Assembly (NCBI GenBank): GCA_021776245.1
Contig: JAJFGF010000014.1
Coordinates: 1-64,000 of the forward strand
Reading direction: 5' to 3'
Origin: Hyphococcus sp.
GTDB lineage: Bacteria > Pseudomonadota > Alphaproteobacteria > Caulobacterales > Parvularculaceae
Length of the DNA: 64,000 bases
Both the position numbers and the translations under genes were made by a program. The notes beneath the pieces were generated by a model. That model saw nothing but the letters and a program-made list of their open reading frames with translations. It was not told the origin of the DNA and did no database searches. Of the stretch, positions 1 to 9,391 are shown piece after piece; the stretch's first letter is position 1, and each line of letters starts with the position of its first letter.

Positions 1-58
1 CAGCTTCGACAAACGCATGAACGCGGGTGCGAAGATCAAGTGAATAGCTCTTTGGCAT
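1..58 (-). CDS. IS630-family transposase, N-terminal fragment (runs off the window)
   Basis: The minus strand begins an ATG at 58 preceded by an AGGAGG ribosome-binding site. It reads MPKSYSLDLRTRVHAFVEA before leaving the window. This is the opening of the N-terminal helix-turn-helix of IS630/Tc1-like transposases, which typically start M(A/P)xSYSxDLRxRV. Only 19 residues are visible, so the DDE domain and the second inverted repeat cannot be checked. The element end should lie between 59 and about 200, but no terminal repeat was identified there. Confidence 0.6.
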   Translation of the reverse strand, partial: MPKSYSLDLRTRVHAFVEA

Positions 59-211
59 GGCGAACCTCCTGACAAGCAGGAATCACACTTCGCAAGCCCA
101 GGGAATCCCTGTCGACTCTATTCGAACGCGAAATGCTCTAGCCATTTGGCAGTCCCGGAGTGTTGCAAGCCTTCCTATTTCCCGCGCTCAATTTGCGAAG
201 GAGAGACTGCA

Positions 212-1147
212 ATGGCGCGTTATCGAGAAGGTCTGCCGCAATTAGGCGATGAATTATTCCTGACTGATGGCGGCATGGAAACTGTGATGATTTTCCACGA
301 GCAAATTGATCTTCCCCATTTCGCTGCGATTGATTTGATGAGAACGAACGCTGGTCGCGAAAAAATCCGCGCCTATTATGTGCGTTATGCAGCAATCGCT
401 GCACGCTACAAGCGCGGCTTTATCCTTGAAAGCCCGACATGGCGGGCGAGTATGGATTGGGGTGCAAAACTCGGCTGTGACAAAGCCGAATTAGAGGCGC
501 TCAACAAAGATGCGATTGCGCTTTTGGCCGACCTGCGCGATGTATTTCCGCCGCAAAAGCCGATGGTTATTTCCGGATGCATTGGCCCGCGCGGCGATGG
601 TTATGATCCGGGCGCGATCATGAGTATCAAAGAGGCCGAAGCCTATCACGGGTTTCAGGCCGGTATTTTTGCAACAACACAAGCCGATATGATCACGGGA
701 ATGACGATCACTAATACGCCCGAAGCGATCGGCGTTGCGCGGGCGGCGTCACAAGCGGGCATGCCGGTAGTGATTTCCTTTACGGTTGAAACCGATGGCA
801 AGCTTCCGACAGGTCAAGCGCTCGGCGAGGCGATCATGGAAACCGATTTTGAAAGCGCGACGGCGCCGGCCTATTACATGATCAATTGCGCCCATCCGAC
901 GCATTTTTCGCGCGTCCTTGAAGAGGATGGGCCTTGGCTAAAGCGGCTCAAAGGCCTACGCGCCAATGCATCAAAATGCAGCCATGCGGAACTCGATGAA
1001 GCGGAAGTGCTCGACGACGGCGATCCGCTGGAGCTGGGCCGCGAAAACGCTGAATTGCGCCGGCTTCTGCCCGGGCTGACGGTGCTCGGCGGATGCTGCG
1101 GCACGGATCACCGTCATGTGGAGGCAATCGCCAAGGCGGCGGCATAA
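212..1147 (+). CDS. Homocysteine S-methyltransferase family protein
   Basis: A protein of about 311 residues of the zinc-dependent (beta/alpha)8 homocysteine/betaine methyltransferase family. It would transfer a methyl group to homocysteine, or act on a related thiol. The C-terminal zinc motif GGCCGT (near residue 293) and an upstream NC (INCAHP) supply the three expected cysteine ligands. The start at 212 follows a GGAGAG ribosome-binding site; an upstream in-frame ATG at 146 would add 22 residues with no family resemblance. Downstream it converges with the HMG-CoA lyase gene. The family is clear, the methyl donor (betaine, S-methylmethionine or other) is not. Confidence 0.85.
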   Translation: MARYREGLPQLGDELFLTDGGMETVMIFHEQIDLPHFAAIDLMRTNAGREKIRAYYVRYAAIAARYKRGFILESPTWRASMDWGAKLGCDKAELEALNKDAIALLADLRDVFPPQKPMVISGCIGPRGDGYDPGAIMSIKEAEAYHGFQAGIFATTQADMITGMTITNTPEAIGVARAASQAGMPVVISFTVETDGKLPTGQALGEAIMETDFESATAPAYYMINCAHPTHFSRVLEEDGPWLKRLKGLRANASKCSHAELDEAEVLDDGDPLELGRENAELRRLLPGLTVLGGCCGTDHRHVEAIAKAAA

Positions 1148-1157
1148 TTAGTTCACG

Positions 1158-2066
1158 CTACATTTTGTCGATAGTCGCCGCCGTTTTTGCGCGGGCTACT
1201 TTTGACGCCGGGCGGCGGCCAAGCTTTTCAGAAATCCAGACGCTGATGCGAACCAGGGCATCGAGATCGGCGCCTGTTTCAAAACCGGAATGATCGAGCA
1301 TATAGACAACGTCTTCCGTCGCCACATTTCCAGAGGCGCCAGGCGCGTAAGGACAGCCGCCAAGCCCGGAGACGGAGCTGTCGAATGTTCGAACGCCTTC
1401 TTCGAGCGCGGCATAGATATTTGCCAGCGCCTGACCGTAGGTGTCGTGGAAATGCCCTGCAAGCGCAGCGATTGGCACTTCCTCGGCAACTGCGCGGATC
1501 ATGGCGCGCGCTTCACCTGCCGCGCCAACGCCAATCGTGTCGCCAAGAGAGATTTCATAGCAGCCCATCTCAAATAACGCTTTGGAAATATTGACGACAT
1601 TTCCAAGCGGAATTTCGCCTTCATAGGGGCAACCAAGAACGCAGGAGACATAGCCGCGTACGCGGATGCCATCGGTTTTTGCAGCGTCTAAAACCGGCTT
1701 GAAACGTTCAAGGCTTTCGGCAATCGAAGCGTTAATATTTTTCTTTGAAAAACTTTCTGACGCCGCACCGAAAATCGCAACGGTATCCGCTTTGCCGGCG
1801 CGCGCGCCTTCATAACCTTTCATATTCGGGGTCAGCACCGGGTAGGAAACGCCGGGCGCGCGTTTGATCGTCGCCAGCACTTCGTCGGAGGCCGCCATTT
1901 GCGGCACCCATTTCGGCGAAACAAAGGCGCCTGCCTCGACAGTTTTCAAACCTGCATCAGCCAGCCGTTCGATCAACGCAACTTTTGTCGCGACATCGAT
2001 TGCCTGCTTTTCGTTTTGCAGACCGTCCCGGGGCCCAACTTCGACAATGTTGATTCTATTGGTCAC
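1158..2066 (-). CDS. mvaB: Hydroxymethylglutaryl-CoA lyase
   Basis: HMG-CoA lyase of 302 residues. It cleaves HMG-CoA to acetoacetate and acetyl-CoA as the last step of leucine catabolism. The N-terminal EVGPRDGLQNE motif and the HMGL signature with the catalytic cysteine (GLGGCPYAPGASGN) are both present, and HFHDT provides metal-binding histidines. The gene is last in the minus-strand operon and overlaps mccA by four bases (ATGA), which implies translational coupling. Confidence 0.95.
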   Translation of the reverse strand: MTNRINIVEVGPRDGLQNEKQAIDVATKVALIERLADAGLKTVEAGAFVSPKWVPQMAASDEVLATIKRAPGVSYPVLTPNMKGYEGARAGKADTVAIFGAASESFSKKNINASIAESLERFKPVLDAAKTDGIRVRGYVSCVLGCPYEGEIPLGNVVNISKALFEMGCYEISLGDTIGVGAAGEARAMIRAVAEEVPIAALAGHFHDTYGQALANIYAALEEGVRTFDSSVSGLGGCPYAPGASGNVATEDVVYMLDHSGFETGADLDALVRISVWISEKLGRRPASKVARAKTAATIDKM

Positions 2067-4108
2067 GCGCTTTCCTCAAATGCGACGAGTAAATCTCCGT
2101 CTTTCACCTGATCACCAGCTTTAAAATTATAGGCTTTGACGACGCCGTCATAGGGCGCCTTGATTGCGTGCTCCATTTTCATCGCTTCCATTAGAAGGAG
2201 CGGCGCCCCGGCTTCGATCGCGTCGCCGGGCTTTGCCGACAACATAGTGATGACGCCCGGCATTGGGGCGGTCAGCGAGCCTTCGCTGGATTGATGCGCG
2301 GAAATGCCCTGAAGCGGGTTCGGGAAGACGACATCCCAATGCCGGGCGCCGATCCAGACGCGCAGTCCGTCTCCATGAGGCGCAGCAAAAGCAGTAAATG
2401 TTTCACCATCGACGCAAAGGCGGATGGCGCCGTCCGTATTGGCGTTGCCGGAAAAAGAAAACTGGATCGGCGGCAAAATGTCGTGGTTTTCACGGCGTGA
2501 CGCGGCGGCGGCGTCAGGTTCCAATGTTGCATTAAAGGCATCGCCGTTCCGGGACAGTCGCAAAATCGCCGGGGCGTCGTCATGGGTAATCCATAGAATT
2601 TCATGGCGGGGCCGGTTAAGACGGAAGCCGGTGAGCGCCGGCCATGGGTCGTCGCTATGGGTCGCCGAGGCGGAACGTTTCGCAAGTGCGGCAGCGGCCC
2701 AGATTTTCGGGCCGATTTCTTCTTTGGCGAACAGCGCGTCATTGTGATCGTCTATAAAACGCGTCGAGACATGGCCCTTGATGAAATCCGGCGCAGCGGC
2801 GAGGGCGTAAAGAAATGAAGCGTTTGTTTCCAGACCGGCGACGCGGGTTTCAGAAAGCGCGGCCCGCATGGCGCCAAGCGCTTCGCCGCGTGTTGCGCCA
2901 TGCGTGATAACCTTTGCGATCATCGGATCGTAAAATGGCGTGATCGTCTGGCCTTCCTCGACACCGGAATCGATCCGCGCGGCTTGGTGTGGCAGGCGCA
3001 AAGTCGATAATGTGCCGATTGACGGAGCGAAATTTTGCGCTGGGTTTTCCGCATAAAGCCGCGCTTCAAAGGCATGGCCATTTTCGTGGATGTCGTCCTG
3101 CGTCAGCGGCAGGCCTTCGCCCGAGGCAATGCGCAATTGCCATTCGACAAAATCGAGACCGGTGACGGCTTCTGAAACAGGGTGTTCGACCTGCAGCCGC
3201 GTATTCATTTCCATGAAATACACGGCGCCTTGTCCGCCTTTCCCATTGCCGGTTTTTGGCCCCGATCCGGGATCATAGAGGAATTCCACCGTGCCGGCGC
3301 CGCGATAATCAACGGCCTTGCCGGCTTCGACGCCAGCCTGCAACAAATTCGCGCGGATCGTCGCGGGCATATTCGGCGCCGGGGCCTCTTCGATGACTTT
3401 CTGGTGGCGGCGCTGCACCGAGCAATCTCGCTCGAACATGTGAACGATATTGCCTTCACCGTCGCCGAATATCTGCACTTCGACATGGCGGGCGCGGGCG
3501 ATATATTTTTCGATCAGAAACCGGTCGTCGCCAAAGGCGGATTTCGCTTCGCGTTGCGCAGACTTCAGCGCGTCTTCGAGCCCGCTTTCTTTTTCGACAA
3601 GGCGCATGCCTTTGCCGCCGCCGCCGGCCGTAGCTTTGAGCAATACCGGATAACCGATGCGCTTGGCCTGGCGTTTGAAGGTTGCGACAGACTGATCTTC
3701 GCCCTGATAGCCTGGTGTTGTCGGCACCTTGGCCGCCTCCATCAGATCTTTCGCCGCCGATTTTGATCCCATGGCGCGAATGATTTTTGCGGTCGGCCCG
3801 ATGAATGCGACACCGGCTTTTTCCAGCGCCTCTGCGAAGTCAGCATTTTCTGACAAAAACCCGTAGCCCGGATGAACGGCTTCAGCGCCGGTTAATTTGA
3901 TCGCCTCGAGAATTTTATCGGCGTGCAGATAACTTTCCGCTGCCGGCGCTGGGCCAATATGCACCGCTTCATCGCAGGCGCGGACATGCGGTGCGCCTGC
4001 ATCTGCGTCGGAATAAACCGCAACCGTCGCCACGCCCATGCGCCGCGCAGTCATGGCGACGCGGCAGGCGATTTCTCCACGATTGGCGATCAGTATTTTG
4101 TTGAACAT
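2063..4108 (-). CDS. mccA: Methylcrotonyl-CoA carboxylase, biotin-carboxylase/BCCP subunit alpha
   Basis: Alpha subunit of 681 residues: an N-terminal biotin carboxylase domain (from MFNKILIANRGEIACR), ATP-grasp with the glycine-rich loop GGGGKGMR, and a C-terminal biotinyl domain with the acceptor lysine in MEAMKMEH. It charges biotin with bicarbonate for carboxylation of 3-methylcrotonyl-CoA by the beta subunit. Length and architecture fit MccA/LiuD. A propionyl-CoA carboxylase alpha chain would look similar, but the neighbours mccB, hydratase and HMG-CoA lyase favour the leucine pathway. Confidence 0.93.
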   Translation of the reverse strand: MFNKILIANRGEIACRVAMTARRMGVATVAVYSDADAGAPHVRACDEAVHIGPAPAAESYLHADKILEAIKLTGAEAVHPGYGFLSENADFAEALEKAGVAFIGPTAKIIRAMGSKSAAKDLMEAAKVPTTPGYQGEDQSVATFKRQAKRIGYPVLLKATAGGGGKGMRLVEKESGLEDALKSAQREAKSAFGDDRFLIEKYIARARHVEVQIFGDGEGNIVHMFERDCSVQRRHQKVIEEAPAPNMPATIRANLLQAGVEAGKAVDYRGAGTVEFLYDPGSGPKTGNGKGGQGAVYFMEMNTRLQVEHPVSEAVTGLDFVEWQLRIASGEGLPLTQDDIHENGHAFEARLYAENPAQNFAPSIGTLSTLRLPHQAARIDSGVEEGQTITPFYDPMIAKVITHGATRGEALGAMRAALSETRVAGLETNASFLYALAAAPDFIKGHVSTRFIDDHNDALFAKEEIGPKIWAAAALAKRSASATHSDDPWPALTGFRLNRPRHEILWITHDDAPAILRLSRNGDAFNATLEPDAAAASRRENHDILPPIQFSFSGNANTDGAIRLCVDGETFTAFAAPHGDGLRVWIGARHWDVVFPNPLQGISAHQSSEGSLTAPMPGVITMLSAKPGDAIEAGAPLLLMEAMKMEHAIKAPYDGVVKAYNFKAGDQVKDGDLLVAFEESA

Positions 4109-4120
4109 GCGTCGGTCCGA

Positions 4121-4636
4121 TTAAACTTCAGAAAAAGCGGGATGATAGTCAATCTTGTGGGCTACGCTACTGGCAACGCCTGCACAATCAATCAATTGAA
4201 AAGCATCGCCTGCGTCTTGAACCGCCCAACGCATATTGAAGCTCGACGCCGGTTCAAAACCAAAACGTTCATAGTATTTCGGAGCGCCGAGCACCACGAT
4301 GAGTGCGGCGTCATTGCTGCGGCAGCCATGAATGCCATGTTCGACCAGCACCTTGCCAATTCCGCTGTTTTGGCTGCCCGGTGCAACGGCGACGGGCGCG
4401 AGGCCGAGCAGCAGGCCGCCTATAGCCGGATCTGCGGTGACATTGCTAAACGCGCAATAGCCGGTGATTGCGTTTCCTTGTTCCGCCGCAAATTCGAGAA
4501 CCATGGCTTTTGCCGCCCAGAGTTTTTCGACAAGCCGGGCTTCATCGTCACGCCCGAAGGCTGCGGTCAACACTGACAGGATGGCAGGCCGATCAGCTTC
4601 ATCTGGCGATCTTATGATGGGCGCGGCGATACTCAC
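4121..4636 (-). CDS. GNAT-family N-acetyltransferase inside the liu operon
   Basis: A GNAT fold protein of 171 residues. An acyl-CoA-binding beta4-alpha3 region (LGLAPVAVAPGSQNSGIGKVLVEHG, around residues 77-101) is followed by YYERFGFEPAS, typical of YhbS-like predicted acetyltransferases. The GTG start at 4636 overlaps the stop of the hydratase gene (GTGA), and the gene ends 12 bases before mccA, so it is co-transcribed with leucine-degradation genes. The substrate is unknown. Confidence 0.85.
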   Translation of the reverse strand: MSIAAPIIRSPDEADRPAILSVLTAAFGRDDEARLVEKLWAAKAMVLEFAAEQGNAITGYCAFSNVTADPAIGGLLLGLAPVAVAPGSQNSGIGKVLVEHGIHGCRSNDAALIVVLGAPKYYERFGFEPASSFNMRWAVQDAGDAFQLIDCAGVASSVAHKIDYHPAFSEV

Positions 4637-5427
4637 TTCCCGCCAGTCCAGACCGCTTTTCTTTTTTCTAAAAACGCGGTGATCCCTTCCTTGCCTTCTT
4701 TACTGGCGCGGATGCGGGCGATGCGCGCTGCCGTGTCATTCAACACGCCATCCTCAATGGTGCGCCCGGCGACAGCCTGGATCAGCGCTTTGGCTTCGCT
4801 CTGCGCAATGGGGCCGCAGGCGAGAAGATCGTCGAGAGTTGCACCCAGCGCACTCTCAAGTTCGGCGGCAGGTTTGATGATATGCAACAGGCCAATATTT
4901 TTTGCGGTCGGTGCATCAAAGCGTTCGCCGGTGATAAAATATCTCCGCGCCTGTCGCGCGCCAATCGCCTGAATGACAAAAGGTGAGATGACAGCGGGGA
5001 TCAAGCCGAGCCGTACTTCAGACAGCGCAAAAAAAGCATCTTCCGAACCGATCGCAATATCGCAGGCGGTGATCAGGCCAAGCCCGCCGCCCATCGCCGG
5101 CCCGTTCACAAGGGCGATTGTTGGTTTGGTCGAATGATAAATCGACGCCAGCATATGCGCGAGACGACGCGCATCGTCCTTATTTTCTGCGGGGGAGTAA
5201 TCAGCAACCTCGCGCATCATGTTTAGATCGGCGCCCGCAGAAAACGCCTTGCCCGCGCCAGTGAGGACGACCGCACGCACGGCTTCATTGGTGCTGAGGC
5301 GCCCCATTGCCTCGCAAATCTCTTCGATTAATTCCTGATTAAAGGCGTTACGCAAATCCGGCCTGTTCATGGTCAGCCTTGCGACACCGTTCTGATCGAT
5401 GGTGGTGGTGAGAAATTGTCCGGTCAT
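4633..5427 (-). CDS. liuC: Enoyl-CoA hydratase family protein, probable methylglutaconyl-CoA hydratase
   Basis: A crotonase-fold protein of about 264 residues. Oxyanion-hole segments are visible at AFSAGADLNMM and NGPAMGGGLGLITACD, with a glutamate in ALSEVRLGLIPA. Its place between the mccB and mccA genes suggests hydration of 3-methylglutaconyl-CoA to HMG-CoA. The ATG at 5427 was chosen; a TTG at 5436 sits better relative to an AGGGG ribosome-binding site, so the start is uncertain by three codons. Confidence 0.9.
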   Translation of the reverse strand: MTGQFLTTTIDQNGVARLTMNRPDLRNAFNQELIEEICEAMGRLSTNEAVRAVVLTGAGKAFSAGADLNMMREVADYSPAENKDDARRLAHMLASIYHSTKPTIALVNGPAMGGGLGLITACDIAIGSEDAFFALSEVRLGLIPAVISPFVIQAIGARQARRYFITGERFDAPTAKNIGLLHIIKPAAELESALGATLDDLLACGPIAQSEAKALIQAVAGRTIEDGVLNDTAARIARIRASKEGKEGITAFLEKRKAVWTGGK

Positions 5428-5444
5428 ACAATTCAAAAGCCCCT

Positions 5445-7052
5445 CTACATCCTGAAAACGCCGAATTTTGTTTCTTCAACCGGCGCACTCATCGAGGCCG
5501 ATAGACAAAGCCCCAAAACATCCCGCGTTTGCGCCGGATCAATGACGCCGTCATCCCAAAGCCGCGCCGAAGAATAATAGGGCGAGCCTTGTGCGTCGTA
5601 ATCGGCGCGGATTTTTGCTTTAAATTTTTCTTCTTCCCCGGCCGGCCAGTCTTCGCCGTTGGCCTCGGCGCCGTCACGGCGCACCGTGGCAAGAACGCTT
5701 GCGGCCTGCTCGCCGCCCATGACAGAGATGCGCGCATTGGGCCACATGAACATAAAGCGAGGGCCATAGGCGCGCCCGCACATGCCGTAATTGCCGGCGC
5801 CATAGGAGCCGCCAACAACAATCGTAAATTTTGGAACGCCTGCGGTCGCGACGGCGGTCACAAGTTTGGCGCCGTCCTTGGCAATCCCGCCTTCTTCGGC
5901 GGCGCGTCCGACCATGAAGCCGGTAATATTTTGCAGAAAGATCAGCGGAATTTTACGCTGGCAACAAAGCTCGATGAAATGCGCGCCTTTCTTGGCGCTT
6001 TCCGAAAACAAAATGCCGTTATTGGCGAGGATGCCCACGGGAAATCCATGCAGTCGCGCAAATCCGGTAACGAGAGTCGAACCGTAAAGCGGCTTAAATT
6101 CGTCAAAATCCGACGCATCCACCAGCCGTGCGATAATCTCGCGCGCGTCATATGGCTTGCGTGGATCTGCTTCCACAACGCCATAGAGTTCCTCTGCATC
6201 AAAGGCCGGCGGCGTCGGTTTCGTCATCGTTACTTCGCCGAGCTTCACCCAGTTGAGCCGCGAGACAATCTGGCGCGCAAGGCCCAGCGCATGATCGTCG
6301 TCTTCAGCGAGATGATCAACAACGCCGGAGATGCGCGTATGCGTGTCGCCGCCGCCCAGCTCTTCTGCTGAAACGATTTCACCTGTCGCGGCTTTGACGA
6401 GGGGCGGGCCGCCGAGAAAAATTGTTCCCTGCCTTTTGACAATGATCGCTTCGTCGGACATTGCGGGTACATAGGCGCCGCCGGCGGTGCAGGAGCCATG
6501 GACGACGGCAATTTGCGGAATGCCTTTGGACGACAAGGTCGCCTGATTGAAAAAGATCCGGCCGAAATCATCCTTGTCCGGAAACACTTCGTCCTGCATC
6601 GGCAGAAACGCGCCGCCGGATTCGACGAGATAGACGCAAGGCAATCGATTTTCGAGCGCGATTTCCTGGGCGCGTAGATGTTTTTTTACCGTAATCGGAT
6701 GATAAGTGCCGCCTTTGACGGTCGGATCATTGGCGACGATCATGCATTCAATACCGACGATGCGGCCGATGCCGGCGACAATGCCAGCCGACATCACATC
6801 ACCTGAATACATCTCCCAGGCGGCGAACTGGCCAATTTCGAGGAATGGCGCGCCCTGGTCCAAGAGCCGCGCAATACGCTCACGCGCCAACAGCTTGCCG
6901 CGCTTTTTGTGGCGCTCTGCGCGCGACGCGCCGCCGCCTTCTGCAACGCGATCAACATGATTGTGCAATTCATCGATAAGCGCTCTCATGGCCTTGTCAT
7001 TGGCGGCGAAGCTTTCCGAGCGTGGGTCGATCTTGGACTGGATGACAGACAT
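5445..7052 (-). CDS. mccB: Methylcrotonyl-CoA carboxylase, carboxyltransferase subunit beta
   Basis: Acyl-CoA carboxyltransferase of 535 residues, the usual length for MccB/LiuB. It transfers carboxyl from the biotin of MccA to methylcrotonyl-CoA. Family stretches include [32 protein letters not shown] and the C-terminal [20 protein letters not shown]. It is the first visible gene of the minus-strand liu operon. No isovaleryl-CoA dehydrogenase or MerR-type LiuR lies in the window. A divergent dioxygenase gene starts 68 bases away. Confidence 0.94.
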   Translation of the reverse strand: MSVIQSKIDPRSESFAANDKAMRALIDELHNHVDRVAEGGGASRAERHKKRGKLLARERIARLLDQGAPFLEIGQFAAWEMYSGDVMSAGIVAGIGRIVGIECMIVANDPTVKGGTYHPITVKKHLRAQEIALENRLPCVYLVESGGAFLPMQDEVFPDKDDFGRIFFNQATLSSKGIPQIAVVHGSCTAGGAYVPAMSDEAIIVKRQGTIFLGGPPLVKAATGEIVSAEELGGGDTHTRISGVVDHLAEDDDHALGLARQIVSRLNWVKLGEVTMTKPTPPAFDAEELYGVVEADPRKPYDAREIIARLVDASDFDEFKPLYGSTLVTGFARLHGFPVGILANNGILFSESAKKGAHFIELCCQRKIPLIFLQNITGFMVGRAAEEGGIAKDGAKLVTAVATAGVPKFTIVVGGSYGAGNYGMCGRAYGPRFMFMWPNARISVMGGEQAASVLATVRRDGAEANGEDWPAGEEEKFKAKIRADYDAQGSPYYSSARLWDDGVIDPAQTRDVLGLCLSASMSAPVEETKFGVFRM

Positions 7053-7120
7053 GCGGCCAATCGTTTCCTTATTGTTTTTGAAGGTTTATCAAAGGGTTCA
7101 GGGAAAGGAAACCGGCGGCC

Positions 7121-7963
7121 ATGAGCCTTGAGATCATCCCCAGCGGCGAAGCCTGCGGCGCCACGATTCGCGGCGCCGATCTGACCAGGCCGCTCGGCGA
7201 TTCGACAGCTGCCGATATCCGGGCCGCCTGGCTCGACCATCATGTGCTTTCCTTTCCGGATCAGCCGATGAGCGACGATGATCTGGAACGCTTTACGCTC
7301 GCTTTCGGTCCTTTTGGCGATGATCCGTTTATCGCGCCGATTCCGGGACGCGACCACATTATCGCCGTGAAACGAGAGGCCGGCGAAACGAGCCCGGTCT
7401 TTGCGGAAACCTGGCATACGGATTGGAGCTTTCAGGAAAACCCGCCGGCAGGCACGTGTCTTTTCGCCATCACGATCCCGCCGAAAGGCGGCGACACGCT
7501 ATACGCCAATCAGCATCTGGCGCTTGAGAAAATGCCGGCTGATCTGCGCGCGCGCCTTGACGGCAAAAGGGCGATCCATTCTGCCCGTGCTGCTTATTCG
7601 AAAACCGGGGCCTATGGCGAAACGGATCGATCCGCGCGGTCGATGGACATTCGCCCTTCAGACGATGCGCAGACGGAACAAACCCATCTGATTATTCGCG
7701 CACATCCGGAAACCGGCCGTGAAGGCATTTTCGGCTGCGCGGGATATATCACCGGCTTTCAGGGGATGGCGGCGGATGACAGCATGGCGCTGCTGGGCGC
7801 GCTTTATCAATGGCAAACCCGCGAAGAATTTCAATATCGCCATAAGTGGCGGGAAAACATGCTTGTGATGTGGGATAATCGTTCGGTCTTACATATGGCG
7901 ACCGGCGGCTATCAGGGCCATGCGCGATTGCTGCATCGAACGACGATTGGCGCCCGAACCTAA
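7121..7963 (+). CDS. TauD/TfdA-family Fe(II)/2-oxoglutarate-dependent dioxygenase
   Basis: TauD-fold oxygenase of 280 residues with the iron-binding HxD at H99/D101 (ETWHTDWSF), a distal histidine near 259 (NRSVLHMA) and a C-terminal arginine in the HARLLHR segment that would bind 2-oxoglutarate. It hydroxylates an organic acid or sulfonate-like substrate that the sequence does not reveal. It is transcribed divergently from mccB and may share its 68-base promoter region. It converges with the hypothetical gene at 7989. Confidence 0.88.
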   Translation: MSLEIIPSGEACGATIRGADLTRPLGDSTAADIRAAWLDHHVLSFPDQPMSDDDLERFTLAFGPFGDDPFIAPIPGRDHIIAVKREAGETSPVFAETWHTDWSFQENPPAGTCLFAITIPPKGGDTLYANQHLALEKMPADLRARLDGKRAIHSARAAYSKTGAYGETDRSARSMDIRPSDDAQTEQTHLIIRAHPETGREGIFGCAGYITGFQGMAADDSMALLGALYQWQTREEFQYRHKWRENMLVMWDNRSVLHMATGGYQGHARLLHRTTIGART

Positions 7964-7988
7964 GTTGCCTGTTCCGGCGTTGTCCGCT

Positions 7989-8477
7989 TTATGATTGTTC
8001 TGTCGCCTCAGTGGCGCAAATAATTTCAACTTCTTTCGCCACATGATCGCGGAAACTCGCTGCATATACGTCCTTATTGTCTTCCCACCAGTTGCGTATG
8101 CGCGGATTGGCAAGCATACGCCGCAATCGTCCAGCGGCGCCCTGCCATAGTTCCTCTTCAAATATGTCGTACCGGCGATGGGCGTGCAGCACTTCAAGAT
8201 GGCGAAACCCAGTGGCGACAAAATTTGACAGGCGCAAGCGCTGAGCAGCGCTGTAATCTTCCAGCGGCCTTTCAGTGTCTGTGAGAAGTTCCGCAAGCTC
8301 CGGGCTGTCGGTAACACGCCCCAAATTCTGCGCCAACAGTTGTGCGCTGTTCTGGGCTGCGGTCATCCTCGCAATGCGTGTCGAATAGCGCACTTGAACG
8401 CCGACGAATATCAGCGTTGCAACAACAGCAACAGCCTGAACGATGTCTGCAATGAGCGCGATATTTTCAAGTTGCAT
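7989..8477 (-). CDS. Hypothetical protein with one N-terminal membrane helix
   Basis: A 162-residue protein I do not recognise. Residues about 5-28 (ENIALIADIVQAVAVVATLIFVG) form one hydrophobic helix, followed by a charged, mostly helical cytoplasmic or periplasmic part rich in Arg, Glu and Trp. An AGGAGGG ribosome-binding site lies just before the ATG at 8477. It is monocistronic and convergent with the dioxygenase gene. Similar short proteins with one N-terminal helix and a helical tail are often annotated only as DUFs. Confidence 0.75.
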   Translation of the reverse strand: MQLENIALIADIVQAVAVVATLIFVGVQVRYSTRIARMTAAQNSAQLLAQNLGRVTDSPELAELLTDTERPLEDYSAAQRLRLSNFVATGFRHLEVLHAHRRYDIFEEELWQGAAGRLRRMLANPRIRNWWEDNKDVYAASFRDHVAKEVEIICATEATEQS

Positions 8478-8535
8478 TTAACCCTCCTCCCGTTCCTATT
8501 GTATTTTGTAGAAGCGACGGAGTTGGTAAGCAACG

Positions 8536-8961
8536 TCAAGTCAGAGTTTGCAGCGCCTTGCGGAACGCATCGGGCAACGCTGTCGGTTTTCTTGTATTTC
8601 TGTCCACGTAAACATGCACGAAATGACCCTCGGCGACAGCTTCATCTGCGCCTGTTTTAAAGATCGCAAGCTCATAGCGTATTGATGAATTGCCGGTATG
8701 GGCGATGCGCAGCGCTCCTTCAAGGCCGTCAGGAAAGGCAATCGGCGCAAAATATTTGCAACCGGTCTCGACGACGAGGCCGATTACCGCGCCCTTATGA
8801 ATATCAAGCGCGCCGGAAGAAATAAGATATTCATTCACGATCGTATCGAAAAACCCGTAATAGGCGACATTATTCACATGGCCATAAATATCATTGTCGG
8901 CCCACCGCGTTTGCAGGGGCAATATGTGTTTGTAGTCATTGCGCGTCGCACGATCAGTCAT
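8536..8961 (-). CDS. Acyl-CoA thioesterase, 4HBT/YbgC type
   Basis: A hot-dog-fold thioesterase of about 141 residues. The segment [22 protein letters not shown] contains the catalytic Asp and the GHVNN helix start of the 4-hydroxybenzoyl-CoA thioesterase family. The ATG at 8961 overlaps the stop of the DUF3052 gene (ATGA) and was preferred to a start 15 codons upstream. It is last in an operon with the DUF3052 and iron alcohol dehydrogenase genes. The acyl substrate is unknown. Confidence 0.88.
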   Translation of the reverse strand: MTDRATRNDYKHILPLQTRWADNDIYGHVNNVAYYGFFDTIVNEYLISSGALDIHKGAVIGLVVETGCKYFAPIAFPDGLEGALRIAHTGNSSIRYELAIFKTGADEAVAEGHFVHVYVDRNTRKPTALPDAFRKALQTLT

Positions 8962-9389
8962 GTCTTGCGGTCCTTTACAGGGATCACCAGCTTCAAGCCG
9001 GACCATATTTCGTCAACGGCGCAAACTTTGACGTCTACAAGGCCGGTTTTAAGCGCGTGATGGCGGATATCATTTTCGCTGACCGTTGATGCGACGCCGG
9101 ATGATTTTTTTGGCCAGGAAACCCAGATCAACCCATCTTGCTCCAGCTGTTTTTTCAAACTCGGCAGCGCTGCAATAAGGGCATTTTTGCTGGCGGTAAA
9201 AAAATGAACAAAGTCATAGGGTCCGCCGCTGATTCCGCGCGGCGTTTTGGCAATTTTTAAATGGCCCCAGTTCTGGAAATTATTGAGCGCAAGGATTGTA
9301 TCCGGAACAGCGACCAGGAGTGCTTTCTGGCCATCTTTAACGCCGCGTTTTTTAAGCAGCGGCGTTCCAGAATACCCGGCATCGGCCAT
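8958..9389 (-). CDS. DUF3052 family protein
   Basis: A 143-residue protein with the conserved opening [16 protein letters not shown] and the C-terminal block [21 protein letters not shown] that mark DUF3052. [11 protein letters not shown] loop is also present. No enzymatic role is known. It starts two bases after the stop of the alcohol dehydrogenase gene and overlaps the thioesterase start, so all three are translationally coupled. Confidence 0.85.
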   Translation of the reverse strand: MADAGYSGTPLLKKRGVKDGQKALLVAVPDTILALNNFQNWGHLKIAKTPRGISGGPYDFVHFFTASKNALIAALPSLKKQLEQDGLIWVSWPKKSSGVASTVSENDIRHHALKTGLVDVKVCAVDEIWSGLKLVIPVKDRKT

Positions 9390-9391
9390 TT

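Noticed and set aside
118-180. tRNA-like GTTCGAAT on the minus strand
   Set aside because: No acceptor or anticodon stems can be drawn around it.
5529-6371. 280-codon open frame opposite mccB
   Set aside because: It is an exact antisense shadow of a well-conserved carboxyltransferase gene, with no ribosome-binding site or family resemblance.
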